64,000 nucleotides of DNA from Perkinsus chesapeaki (taxonomy: Eukaryota; Perkinsozoa; Perkinsida; Perkinsidae). Position 1 is the first letter of the stretch. Each line of letters starts with the position of its first letter. The notes beneath the pieces were generated by a model. The model was not told where the DNA came from. It searched no databases and saw nothing but the letters and a program-made list of their open reading frames with translations. Where the stretch lies: contig JAAPAO010000057.1 in assembly GCA_013115145.1 (NCBI GenBank), forward strand, positions 28,931-92,930. The letters are read 5' to 3'. The translations under genes and the position numbers were made by a program. Of the stretch, positions 33,315-45,644 are shown piece by piece.

Positions 33315-35843
33315 ATGTCCATCAGCCTGAGTAGGTCCCCTCGGGACATGTCCTCCCTTCGTATGGCCTGTAGTACGGGTAACAGTGTTGGGCCGGGAAG
33401 TTATGATCCAAAGAAGCCCAGGGGTGGCCCTATTACGGTAGTGGAGACAAGTTCGACATCGGACAAGTGCTTTTTGTAATAGGTTTATGAGGAGGTTAAT
33501 GAAGATGGTACAGTAGAGACAATTCAGCTATTTAAACGAGGGACCGAGGTCAGGAGGGACTCATCTGAGGAAAAGTCGGTATGAGTATGATTAGGTACCG
33601 TTCCAAAGCCTTGAGGAGAAGTTTGCTGTATATAATAGAGCTAATGCATCTAAAACACCAGGTAAGGGTCATAGGATAATAATAACATCATCATCGACGT
33701 TTGGACTTGCTCGACAAGTTTTCACCTTCATGTCACCGCAGCCATCCGCATGGCTACTTCCGCTTAACAACAATCGCAGCATCTTTGTTAATAACTTACA
33801 ATTTTGGGCAGGTCCTGGTACATACGCACCGATGTTGTCATGCTCTAAAGATTGTGGTAAATCAGCAGGATATGGTCTTAAGTCAAGGTCAGCTAGGCTA
33901 GCACCAGTAGCACCAGGAAGCTCACAGTATACAGCAAGCACTGTAGTGGATAATCCCGGTAATACAGGAGTAATAGACATGGTAGAGGTGATGATGGTCA
34001 GGGCCAGGGGCATACTTTAGTGGTGATGATATGACCAATGGTCCTAGTGTACGTCGACGGTCAGAGGCACCAATAAGGATACCAACTAGTAGAGTGTCAG
34101 CAAGTATACCAGTTAGAAGACTATTGCCAGGGGTAAACAAGGGTGAGATTGTTGTTGATAACTTTTATTATTTGTTATTAGGATACAGTAAAGGATTCAG
34201 CAATACCTACGATGGACTTCACAGGCGACAAGGATGACACCTGTGGACCTGATAGATACTCAATAGAGTCGGCTAGAAGGGTTACAGGACCCGGGGTTAG
34301 GGATGCACAGTGGCACAAGTATAGGGAACAGAGGAAGGTCTTCCAACCGAGCCACTCTATATCCAACGAACTGCCAGACCCGGTGGTGCCTGGACCAGGA
34401 CAGTATCATGGGATGAACCATAATAATCGTAAACTGCCATCATTGGGAACTAGTCAGTTCCGAAGTAGAGTCCCTATGGCTCATCAAATAGTAGTGTACC
34501 CTGAGGGCAAGGTGGGGGGCAGCAGCTCAAGTCAGTATGGTGATGAGTTGGTCTCTACTGCTGCTAATACAGCGACTACAACAGGAGGCTTTACCGATGG
34601 TGGCAACTACTGTGGGCATTATAGCTCAGCAAGGATGGCTATAGCTGCCCATAAGGCCGCAGTCGCCCCGTTCTCATCAAGTGTACCAAGATCAGATGGT
34701 TGGGCACGGACCGTAGAGGCACCATACACTACATCACACCGAGGTGGCCCTGGACCGGGGGCTTACCGTCAGCCCCGATCAAACTCACTAAAGGATGCAG
34801 TGACAGTATTGGCCAGGCCAGGAGGCAAAGCTGCTGGCACTGATAGCTTTACTACCAAAACTATTAAGCATAAGCTTACTACAGTGGAGGGGGTGCACGT
34901 CCGTATGGTTGATGATCCTGTGGTGACACTTGGGCAACATAGGAGGTATTATGGCGTACATAACCCTTTGAACATGGCAATAGTATCCGAGGCACTTGAT
35001 AACCGTGAACCTATGATATCATTTAATACTACTGATGGAAGACCGTGCAATAAGCCTTTACTTCAGACCAGTCCAGGACCAGATAAGTATGCCAATGGTG
35101 AAGCCCTTTCCATATCCAAAGCTACTATGAACAGGGCCACTGTCGGGCGGAGAGGGGTCTTTGGAACCTGTGCGAGTCGCAGTGCGGGCTCGGCTTTTGT
35201 AGACAGCAAAGATTCCCAAGGGAAACGTAAACGGCATGAGCTGGAAGAGGAGATGGATAACCTTAATTCACCTCGAATGGAGCCTCGAAAGGGCGCCAAC
35301 TATCGAATGATTAAGGTAGTCAGAGACAACTCTATGAAGAGAGTGGTCGAGCCACCAGTAAAGTGTCAAGGTCCTGGCCCAGCATCCTACAGTCCACGGG
35401 AACCAGAGGGTGGGGCGTATAGGAACCCTTATAGACTTGGAAAGAAAAATCATCTCAGTTTTGGGAGTGCTAATGAGAGGTTCGGTAAGAGTGGTGGCGT
35501 TTTTATGGCGGCCGATGTACCAGGACCGGGTCAGTATAGTAGCACACAAGTGGGACCGAAACAACCAGGCGGAGCAGCCAATACGGCCAAGTCTAAACGG
35601 TTTGGTAGTGGTGTTGTTGGTGTTGACTATACTGCTATTACATCTACAGATGGGGCAGTAGGGCCAGGGTCTTATGACCAACAGAGGGCTGATAACTGTT
35701 CGGTGATGGCCTCTAAGACACACAATGTTACTATGAATACACCGTGGGCACAGCTTAAGTCAGCAGCAAAGAATAATAGGAAAGTAGTAGTACGACCGAA
35801 CCTTGTACGGTTTAGAGGCGTTGCTGGAACAGTACGACAATGA
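33315..35843 (+). CDS. Sperm-tail PG-rich repeat (STPGR/ODF3-like) flagellar protein
   Basis: Six exons giving 732 aa: 33315-33437, 33483-33548, 33595-33661, 33812-33958, 34002-34142 and 34189-35843. Introns are 45, 46, 150, 43 and 46 nt, all phase-consistent. Repeated PGPGxY motifs appear throughout: VGPGSYDPKK, PGPGTYAP, PGPGAYFSG, VPGPGQYHG, GPGPGAYRQP, GPGPASYSP, VPGPGQYSS and VGPGSYDQQ. Intron 1 and intron 2 boundaries were chosen because they keep the frame at normal length; shorter alternatives of about 15 nt also restore the frame but are implausible. STPGR proteins are associated with axonemal or cytoskeletal microtubules, which suggests that the organism builds a flagellum. Confidence 0.85.
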
Positions 35844-35923
35844 CGAGCATAATGCAACATTGCTTAGATGTACCATGGTGGCCTCTGCCCCCGCCGCCCT
35901 TCGGCAGCAGCATCATCATATTG

Positions 35924-36685
35924 ATGTTCCTATTCGACCTGTTGCTTTGTGTTTATCTATGTTGTCTTGTAGTAGTGGTAGCAGTGGTTGCTATACTGTA
36001 TATGGGTGGTCCACCTCCGCCGCCGCCGCCATCATCTAATAAGAAGCAACTGCTGCAGTCTAGTGGTATAGTACCACAAGGCTACCGTATCCTGGATAAA
36101 GCTACATTGAACAAGGTAATAACCAGCATGGAACCTTCAGGGAACTACGAACTCTATGTAGATATACTTCTCAACCTCAACAGCAGATAGTTATAGACCA
36201 AGACCGATTGCCGACGCATTGGCAGGTCAGAGTGAATCATGTAAAAAGATACATCAAATTGACAAGGAACTCGGGCATAGAGTATCTCAAGNNNNNNNNN
36301 NNNNNNNNNNNNNNNNNNNNNNNNNNNNNNNNNNNNNNNNNNNNNNNNNNNNNNNNNNNNNNNNNNNNNNNNNNNNNNNNNNNNNNNAATATCATCGATA
36401 GTGTTATAACAAACTATTACTGTCATCACTCAATGTCACCTGTACCGTCAACATCATCATCTAAGCTTAATACTAGTGGAGTTCACACACCACAATTCCT
36501 AAGCTCGACTACTACCACGACATTATCGGGCCTTCAAGAGGGATACTCCTCTGAACAATGGGGCCCTTGGAGGAGCCATGGCCTACTGTTACAACAGTCA
36601 ATACGACAGTTGAAGTGGCAAGTCGGGTCATTGACTTGGGCCTACCTATTAAATCTGTTAGGATAACGCCGCTGCTATACTAAAA
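35924..36685 (+). CDS. Hypothetical single-pass membrane protein with proline-rich segment, interrupted by assembly gap
   Basis: From ATG 35924 the frame encodes a strongly hydrophobic helix (LLLCVYLCCLVVVVAVVAIL), then GGPPPPPPPSSNKK and a hydrophilic stretch ending near 36190. A run of 96 N follows at 36292-36387, then Ser/Thr-rich coding-like sequence up to about 36685. Whether the two sides are one gene is unknown. A second candidate ATG at 35840 overlaps the stop of the STPGR gene. No family is recognised. Confidence 0.35.
36292..36387. other. Assembly gap (96 N)
   Basis: Run of ambiguous bases; true length and content unknown. Confidence 0.99.
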
Positions 36686-36688
36686 CTG

Positions 36689-39600
36689 ATGGCTCAGTAC
36701 TCATCATCAGTGAAGTCACAGCAGCAGTCATCACTGAGTAGAGATGAATTCATTCGCCTTTTACATGGTAAAGGATTATTATTATATCGCACTATCTAAA
36801 TAGGTGGTATTGTATTGCAGACCATAGCGTATTGGATGATGATGCTGGTAGACGAAGGATAGAGGCACAACACCTTTGGGATGTATTTGATAGGGATCAA
36901 GATGGCCAACTCACAGAGACAGATCTCCTTGCTGGGTGGTGAACTGCTGCTGATGATGCTGCTTCTGTTCTTGTTGAAGAGGTGTACTCCTCTCCATTTA
37001 GGTTGATTGCTGTGGACCCCTTTACACCGCATGATATAGAGTCACCCAGTGGTATGCTGCGAATGCAGTTTATATTCCTTTACTTTGACGAGGATAGAAA
37101 TGGTCAACTTGATCTCAAAGAGATAACAGCCTTATTGATGCATCTACGCCAGCTAAGGGCAGTGTAAAGCTCCACCAAGCCATGCCTGAAGCTCATACTG
37201 TATTGCAGGACATCCCCTTCAACAGCCTCCTCCTCCTCCTCCTCTAGGGCCCCTGATGCTGCTGGCGCTGCTGCCTTAACTGACCTTCGATCATCCTGTA
37301 TCATAGAGGCCAAAGCTCTGCTATCTGAGGCGGCCTCTACACCGGCGGCAGCAACAACAGCCCTAACTTATAATGCATTTTATCAAGCAGTGAAGAGGGG
37401 TGCTATTAATGGTAGAACGTCTGAGTGCTGCTGCTAAGAAGATGATAAACGCTCATTAGGGACGAGTCAGATTCTTCGTGTACCTCGGTCTCTAGCACAA
37501 CAGGCCTTACGTCGACGCCATTCAGCCACTGCTGCTGCTGGGGAGTCATCAAAGACTAATACGTACGTTGGTACTTGAGGTACTCTACCAGCCGTTGAGT
37601 GGCTTGATGGGGCTTCTAGGCGTATCTTTCTCAACACTCGTTTGAGTGTTGGTGTTATTCCTTAGTGTCATGTTGTAATAGTCCCTGACTAAGCCGCGGT
37701 ATTTTTCGGGGCGTACACTTCTGAGGTGGTATATCAGGACACCACCATCATCTGATGGTAAGAAGAGCTCAAATTCCTCGAACTCATCAGTGACACGGCC
37801 AAGACAAGGATATAAAAAGTCCAAGACGCCAGACCTACCTCTACCACGGGTCCGCAGTAGAGGTAGTATCTTTATGTGAGTGTGTGCTATTAACATATTT
37901 CTTAATAGTAGGTAATAATATGCTCCATTCCCGCCCTAGTATCATAGAGCCTTCATTTTATGCTGATGATGATGTAGCATCAGGAGTGAGGTTATTCTAT
38001 ATTATTAAACTGCATCCCTCGGTAGGTACCTAATGGATACACTCAACAGCAACAACAACAAGAAGAAGTAGTAGCCCGCCGAGTAGCATTGACTTTACCT
38101 AGTCCCCTAGTAGATGCTTTATATTATCAGGTAAGATCAGCAACAGCAGTATCGGGTAGCCCTACAGTAAGCTCGAATCCTATGATACGTTTATCTGCTA
38201 ATTTGGCCCAAAGACAAAAGAGAACAGAAGTCTTTGCATTGGAGCATCGATTGTTGACGCGCCTAATGGAGTTTACTTCGCCACCACAGACTCGTAGGAC
38301 TTCTGGTCCATGCTGGGGTGACTCTGTACTGCTGCTGCTGCAGGTATTGACTGGAACAAGCTGAACCTGTTCCCTGGTGGTGCTAATGACATGCTTACTA
38401 TTATAGACCATGCTATAGCGGTACTTAGTATGGAAGATTCATTGGTATCAATACCCCTACCTTGTAGAGTATATGGTGATATACATGGACAGTTACCGGT
38501 AAGAAGTAATTTCTCTGCAGTACACTAGTGGAATTAATCTGCCTTATTGACCTGGCCGCTGGGGATTTTACTGCTCCGCCTTCCTTTCCCAGTATCTTTG
38601 TAAAGGTCCTTCTAAGCCTATTTTACCCTAAGGGGATTTAACAATGCACTGAAATATACGGTCAGAACTAAGAGAATCGTTGCTAGAGTCTGTATTAGAT
38701 ATCGTTTAGTATTGTACCTATTTCAGTATAATCTATATTCCGCTCTGCACTTATACGATTATCTCTCAGGATCTGGTACAGTTCTTTAATAAGTTCTCCT
38801 GGCCCCACACCAGAAAGGGCGACATTTTCTCCATGAACTATGTATTTCTTGGTGACTTTGTAGACCGTGGTGCATTCTCGGTAGAAGTAGCTGCCTTATT
38901 GTTCTGTCTCAAGGTGGTGAAGTCAACAACATCATCATCTGTCCCTTTAGCTCGTATATGTTTAAGGTTATCTATCCAACTAAAGTAGCACTGGTACGTG
39001 GAAATCACGAAGATAGATCTATGAACGCCAACTACGGTTTCCTAGCAGGAGCCAAGCAACGCTTTGGTCCCGTCCAAGGTACCTAACAATACCCGACTTT
39101 AAAAGATGCTAATTCGATATTATAGGGGAGTCTGTGTGGGAGAGGGCCAATGAGGCATTTGAATACCTTCCTTTGGCTGCTGTTGTTGAGACTAGAGATG
39201 CTCCTTATAACAGTCAATCAGGGCGATGTCTACCACCAGTGTATGATAATAATAATAATCATTACATATCACCTAGCAATAACAATAGGGTGCTTTGTAT
39301 ACATGGAGGTGTGGCAGCAGAAGCATTCATTAATATTACGTTAGCTGGTCTTAATAGGTATTGGTGATAATATTATATCATTAGAAGACCTCTCTGGCAT
39401 CCCAAAGCCGATAACTATTCCAGCATGCTCAGTAGCTCCAGCCGCATCAACCGACGAGCTTTATCCAGGTTGAAACCTCAATATGCCATATTCATTAAAG
39501 GGCATCTTCAGGCACTACTTGTCGGCGTGAAAGGGTTATTTTAGATGCTTTGTGGAGCGATCCTACCGAGAATGACAATGTGGGGGTATTCACAATATCT

Positions 39601-40530
39601 ATTACTATACTGTCATATTTAGGTATTGGGAGTACACCTGTCCCCTCGTGGGCAATCGACTTGCCGGTTTGGTCCTGACAGAGTAGCTGAGTTCTGCGAG
39701 CGTAACGACCTCAAGCTCATTATTAGAGCTCATGAATGTGTTAAAAGTGGTCATGAGTACGAACTGCATCCTCTATGACGGCGGCATCTCTCAGTGACAT
39801 GATGTCTCTGCGTCAGGTACTTTGCTTCTGGTATGTTATTAACAGTCTTTTCGGCTACTAATTATTGTAATGTATACCAGAACGATGGTGCTATGATAGT
39901 CCTAGTAGTGGACCCTGAAACAGGGGAGGTTAGGATAAGGAAAAGCAGGTTATTAATATAACTGTATATATTGTAGATTGATGAGCATGCACAAGTGATC
40001 AAGTGCGGGGAGTCTGGACAAGATACATCAGTTGGATGGAATGCATCACAGTTCCGTAACCCATCACCACTTCGTAATGGTGGAAGAGATATCACCATTC
40101 CTGAGTACTCAACACAACAACAGCAACAGCCACCGTCATACAGTACCCTTCTCACTTCAACCCTCTGTATTGCTGGATATTATGTGAGATCAGGTCTATC
40201 CAATGTGATTAACGGTGGCTATACTCTGCCCTTAGCAGCAACCTCTTCCTCTTACCCAGCAACTCAAAAAACTAACCAATGTAAGACCGCTTTGTGTCGC
40301 CTGTCCCCATTTTGTCATCACTCTTTATAAAGTGTGTCGACACTAGCGTTGATTTAGATTACCAAACTGTCTCCTATCAACCAGCCCCTCAACAGCAGTT
40401 CACTGCCACCGTACAGCAGCAGCAGCAGACTTCGTACCCTTCCTCTGGCCACTACCATAGCCCTTTCCTTCGTCCGGTGTCCTCTGCATCCCGACTCAGC
40501 AGTGGTGGTCTACCACAGCACGCCGCATGA
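36689..40530 (+). CDS. EF-hand / PPP-family serine-threonine phosphatase
   Basis: Multi-exon gene starting at ATG 36689. N-terminal exons encode two canonical EF-hand calcium loops: DRDQDGQLTETD near 36890-36930 and DEDRNGQLDLKE near 37087-37125. Linker exons (37.2-38.1 kb) are Ser/Ala-rich and poorly resolved. The phosphatase follows with all signature motifs in order: YGDIHGQ (about 38470), FLGDFVDRG (about 38850), VRGNHED (about 38995), LCIHGG (about 39300), RAHEC (about 39730) and FSATNYC then NDGAM (about 39850-39895). The metal-binding Asp, His and Asn residues are therefore present. The C-terminus is Gln/Pro/Ser-rich, with a stop at 40530. Calcium-regulated dephosphorylation is expected from the architecture. 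The order (EF-hands before the phosphatase) differs from animal PPEF, where they are C-terminal. One gene is assumed because no stop and start pair separates the parts; two adjacent genes are possible. Confidence 0.7.
37632..37651. other. Perfect 8-bp hairpin
   Basis: CAACACTC and GAGTGTTG separated by GTTT, inside the poorly resolved linker region of the phosphatase gene. Confidence 0.6.
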
Positions 40531-40736
40531 TTATTGTTTTCATTAGTAGTAATTAGAACCCTGAAGGGGCCGCCACGAACCGCCAGCAGCAGCAGCAGTA
40601 TCATTCAAGAAGTAGCTTAGCATGCATAATCGAAGAAGTAAATCTTCCCAGTCAATAGTATTAATAGTGTTGTGTATACAAGTACTGGTATTGGTGGTGT
40701 AACATACATGTAGATTGATTGTGTTATTGTCCCTTG

Positions 40737-41735
40737 ATGTCTCCTTGGGTATCTCTATTATCAACACTGCTTATCTGTTTGACCCTATTCCAAGGAGGAC
40801 AGTCTGAATGTGTAAGCCTATTATCTCTTTCAACCCCTCCACTGATTTAATAAAAATTAGGTCTTATCTGCGGATCCTGATAGTCAATGCAATGGGCACG
40901 GTAAATGTGTTAAGCCCGCTGGAGGATCGGGCTTCATGGCCCCCTCTGATATAGGCGAATGTCAGTGCCTTAATGAGTGAGTATCTAATTACCTCTTACC
41001 TTCACAACGGACTTAACTCAGTTACACTGGAAGTGATTGTTCTTTTAATGAAGCTGATCAAAGAGCAAAACTCATGAACGCTACCGATGGTCAGACTACA
41101 ATTCATAGGTACAGTCTTATCATTTTCAAGTTAGACATCGCAGTCATTATTTCAGGACTACCGTAATACACACTCAACCCACTGTGGTCCAGCGTACAGT
41201 TGTCCATAGAACAACCATTATACATCATCATCAGGTTAGTGTGGTTATGTAGCCGCCCTTCTACTATTTTAACAGGCACCAGTAGTTGCACCGGTAGCTC
41301 CGGTAGTGGCTCCTATACCTGTATTCATCCCTCCACCAGTAGCCCCAGCACCATCAGTTGTTATCGAACAGCCTAATCCTTATCCTGCCTATGGTGGAAC
41401 TAGCAGTGTTGTTATTGTCCATCACACGCCATGGTATGACCATTGGTATGTAATCCTATGTATGGTCTTGCTGGTAAGTCTGAGATATTTACCGTCATTT
41501 TAAAGATTTCCTTCAGATCATCCTTCTTGCTGTTCTACTCTATTTCTTGTGCTGTAACGATACCTCAGATGATGAAGTGGTTGATGCATATAGTGTAAGT
41601 AGATACCCCCTTTTAGTGTAGTTATTAGCTGCCTTCTATTAGCCGGTCGATGACACTACCACAATCACTACAACCACTACGTATGTGACACAGAATGTAC
41701 CAGCGAATCAGCAAGCTATAGTGGTCCATCAGTAG
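40737..41735 (+). CDS. Type I membrane protein with signal peptide and one EGF-like domain
   Basis: Seven small exons give 241 aa: 40737-40811, 40861-40976, 41022-41108, 41156-41234, 41276-41473, 41517-41594 and 41643-41735. Introns are 41-49 nt and every phase agrees. Residues 1-23 are a typical signal peptide (LSTLLICLTLFQGGQS). An EGF-like module follows: CNGHGKC, then GECQCLNEYTGSDC. A Thr/His/Gln segment and a Pro/Val-rich stalk (APVVAPVAPVVAPIP) precede one membrane helix (VILCMVLLIILLAVLLYFL). The cytoplasmic tail is short, acidic and then Thr-rich. It is probably a cell-surface or secretory-pathway protein; ligand and function are unknown. Confidence 0.8.
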
Positions 41736-41742
41736 ATAGGAT

Positions 41743-41773
41743 AATGATGATGATAATGATGATGATGATGATG
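41743..41773. repeat. ATG/GAT trinucleotide microsatellite
   Basis: Run of GAT-type units just after the stop codon of the EGF-domain gene. Confidence 0.7.
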
Positions 41774-44700
41774 CACTAAAAAAAGCAGCTATCTCATCAA
41801 CTCCCAGCATCAAAGGGGCCCACGGAGCTGTTCCTAAAGCTATTCCTTTGTAGCGTCGGTATGTTTCCTTCATTACCCAGTTAAGTGTTTAGTTCTCATT
41901 TACGCTAGGATACTGCATTGTATACATTAGTTAGACAGTAACATACAGTACATGTCATCTAGAATTACGCGCCAAAAGCGGGTAAACTCTTCCCGAACCA
42001 GGTCGAATTCCGTCTTAATTCCTTCTCGGCCGATTACCGATAAAGCCAAGTCTCACTCGCCAAGTCAGTCAAGACTGGGCATCCGAGACTCGGACAAAAA
42101 AGTTTTCAGCCGTTTAACAAGTTTAACAGGCTAATAAGTTTCAAGCAAAGAAGCCAGCATTAACGAACACGAGACAGGTCATGGTTAGCAAAGTTTAGTT
42201 GATACTGAAAACATTAACAACCGACGGTTGTCAACCGTCGTTGGTAATATTGAAAGGTTCTACTCTAGTGCCTCAAAGACTTTAAGGTAATGGATATACA
42301 GTTTGGGACCCGCAATCGGGTAAACCAAGTCATATTGAATAGAAGCTATTAGCTTCAAGCTAAGTATTTAATCTCTATTGAGGATTCCCTAAGTCTCCTT
42401 TACTAGAGATCGTCTAGTCTCATGAAATAAAGCTACGGTTCTGTTTCAAGCAAAAGTGAACGGACTTCGATTATGTCAGGCACGCCGTCGCCTTTAGAGG
42501 ATTAGGTAGAGTTGGCCGTGTGGGATTAAGTACATACATACTGCATGGGCCTACAATAGATGGCCGCTATATAGTACACCGATTGACAGCAGCTTTACCC
42601 TTAGGCTTCTCGTCTTTTTTCCTTACAAGTCGCATGTATCCTCCTTCCCCACACTCTATGCCCCACCAGTTCTTGAGAATCCAACAACTAAATTAAATGA
42701 CCATAATGAGTTGGCAACAGCCTTTACTTACTCTTTCCCAAGTTTTTCGTCCGTTCCATACCCGGCTAGTAACATAGCATGATTGGGCTTGCCAAAGCAG
42801 TTGTCACCTACCAACAGAGGTAGCACTCGCCCACGTAATATCAGAGACAACAGCAACCCGAAAGGCATTCTCCCTATGCACTGTCACACATGGTATCAGA
42901 GCACGTTTTGAAGAGGAATCATTCTCCCTTACTGTCAAGCACCCCTCCTTCATACGGTTGGAATTCTGGGATCTTCGTATAGACACTGACAGCCACTGGG
43001 CACTTGTCCAAACTCAATAGCTAAATTGATTGCCGGAAGATAGTTTCAGTCACTTCTGTGCAACATGTGTAGTTTGTTATCCAGGACTGTCGGAAGGGTT
43101 GGTTTTCGAAAAAAACTCAAGACTTACAGTACCTATCGAGTACTTATTCCCTACAACACTGGGTGGAGTGAGCTAAGGACTGGTGACTCAGTAGTGCCCG
43201 ACTAGAGAGATTTCCTCCATTTTTATCAAGTTTGTAACACTAGGAGACCGTTATCACCCCCTGCTAGGCGAGACTCTACGTAGTTACGTCACCGGCTAAT
43301 AGGCGAGCGCGATCTCTTACATTCATCGTCATCAATGGCTTGTTAAATGTACCAAGTGACAAGTTTTTCGTTTTAATACATCCATCTGCCACATATCACC
43401 CACGTAACCGCAATATGACGATGTTCGGTTTCAGTGACTAAAGAGTTGGCAGTAGATTCAGTGATAAGAAGGCCCATTCGACCGCACTCATTAAAAGCCA
43501 CTTCACTGTCAGTACAGTGCTGGTGGTGGGTACTTCGGGTAAGAAATTCTGACTATTTCTGATGAGACCTACCGTTGGTCACCAACGCAAAATGTATCGA
43601 GCATAGGGCCGAAAAACACCGTTATGGAGTCTAAGCCGGCATTGGTTGTGATGAGATCGATTTGAATATAACGAGATACTCATAAATCCACAACAATTGT
43701 AGACCATATTACATGACTAAACTGGAATGAAAACGTAAGTGAATAGAGCCTACGGTTATCGAAGGCCATTATATTGCCCATCAAAGATAATGACTGCTTT
43801 GAGGAATGCAGTGGAGCTTGATCAGGATAGTACGACGGATTTTATTTAGGGTTCATACAAACAAACATCACCGCCATCTTCACAGTAGCCCCCCCCCCTG
43901 GGACAATCCTAAGATGCACATGTTTGTTGTATTTGCAACAGCTGCAAAACATTCTCACCTTGGTTGTCTTGCAAGTCAGCATACACATACCTCCACCGGT
44001 AAGCACTGGTGAGCACGTTGGTTTCCCGATAGTTGAATTGGGACAGGGAGCATTATCGTTACATCCCTGGGTACAGAAGACTGCTACGAGCGTGTCTTCC
44101 TCACCCTAAATAAAGATTCAATCATTTTGGGTGAGCGAAAGCACCAACCTACAAACTCAACACCCAGATTCGCACCGTTGCACAAACATCCGTAAAGTGG
44201 TTCGGACGCGAGTGAGTCATAATGACAATGGCCAATTGGTTTACCGTAACAATCACCTGAACTAAAACTACGACCCTTACGAGCGTGTGGAACATCTCCC
44301 TGTCACCATCATTTATGGCCGCAGCGTAGAATGACCACATAAGGAGGAGGTGGGTGCAGACGACAGCGTACATGTGGAGGTTCATGGTTGATCAGCTGTT
44401 CCGGAGTGATGTCCGTATTTAAGATCTACTAGGAAAAGGTTTAGGTTAGGGTACGTACTTGGTGTTTGTCCCCATGGAGCGTACAAGCTCGTTTTGCGAA
44501 TTTGTGCGGGACAGGCGAGTGAATCATATTACACGTTCGCTGGTATCTTGTTATTTGGCAAATGCGCAGAGCTTTCATGCAGTCCATAGTACACGCTTCA
44601 TAGATTTATTTTTTCTAAAGTTCCAGTACTACTGTATTTTTGTGATACATGCAGCGACTACCCTTTAAGCGGCTCTGTGCTGCGCATTTCTGTACTTGTG

Positions 44701-45644
44701 TCGAATTGTGCTTCGCCCTAAGTATTCCTCCATGTAACGTTTAATATCTCACATCAACTCTTTTGTATTACTGAACATATTACCCATTTACTTAATGTCA
44801 TGTGCTGTGGTTTGTACAAAGGAGTACTAAGTTCGTTAGACGAATCGATTCGATCGTGGTTACTACACTGTAGTACAGAGGAGCACGATAAGATCCAGAC
44901 ACGAAACACAACGACTATTGTGTGATGGTCACCAGAGACGTTCGGCCCGAAAGAGTATGAGATGATAATATAGGTCGACTCACTTAAGAGGAGGCGAAAC
45001 ATAGAGGAAGATTTCCCAGCTATTGTATTTAACTGTTATTTAATGGAGCTTTGATTCCTGATTCCCCGTCACGCGACAAACGCTACAATAGCGTGCTGTC
45101 TTTGGTTTGAGAATAACTAACGAGCGGTCTCTCACAATGGTAGAGAAGAGTTCGTATTTTTCAATGGTAGGGAAGTACACTTGTCATAAAGCGTTATTAA
45201 TTGTTCACTTTGCCATCACACACAGGGCCTGTGTCACAGACACATAACCTATATTTGAAATACTGTAGAGTACGTTGAGCATATGACGTCCTGATCATGA
45301 TAGTGTGAGCGTATTGAGCGCAATGAGATAAAACAGTAATGCCCCTTTGATGAAAATCATCCGATCATCCGACCAGCCATCCTATGTTTGCTGCACGAGG
45401 CCCGACCTAATTTACTTAGAAATAACTCAAAAGAATAGAATTGAATGAATAGTAGAGCAATCCTCGACAAATAACACTCATCCTTCCCAAAGGCAAACGA
45501 GGCCGATGGTATACGGAAACAGTTGCAATTGTTATAAAACAATTCAGACATTCCTCGTTCTTGTAGTTGGGCTGCTGCTTGTGCTGTAGCAATAGAAAAT
45601 GCTCGAGCTTCTTCTTCTGATAAACATCATCACTTCCATCTCCT
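41774..45644. other. Gene-poor 3.9-kb spacer
   Basis: No open frame here carries a recognisable motif and stops are common in all six frames. Features seen are a 9-bp stem with a 1-nt loop at 42222-42240 and a C-run near 43890. It separates the plus-strand EGF gene from the 3' end of the minus-strand V-ATPase gene, so only terminators of the two convergent genes would be required. Confidence 0.55.
42222..42240. other. Short perfect palindrome
   Basis: CGACGGTTG, one base, then CAACCGTCG. It is isolated in a non-coding stretch with no T-run beside it. Confidence 0.6.

Noticed and set aside
33467-33482. Ultra-short introns of 15-16 nt in the STPGR gene, as in heterotrich ciliates
   Set aside because: Longer introns of 45-46 nt using upstream donors (33438, 33549) keep the same frame, have GT-AG ends and match the normal intron size here.
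42222-42240. Bacterial-type terminator
   Set aside because: The window is eukaryotic and no U-tract follows the stem.
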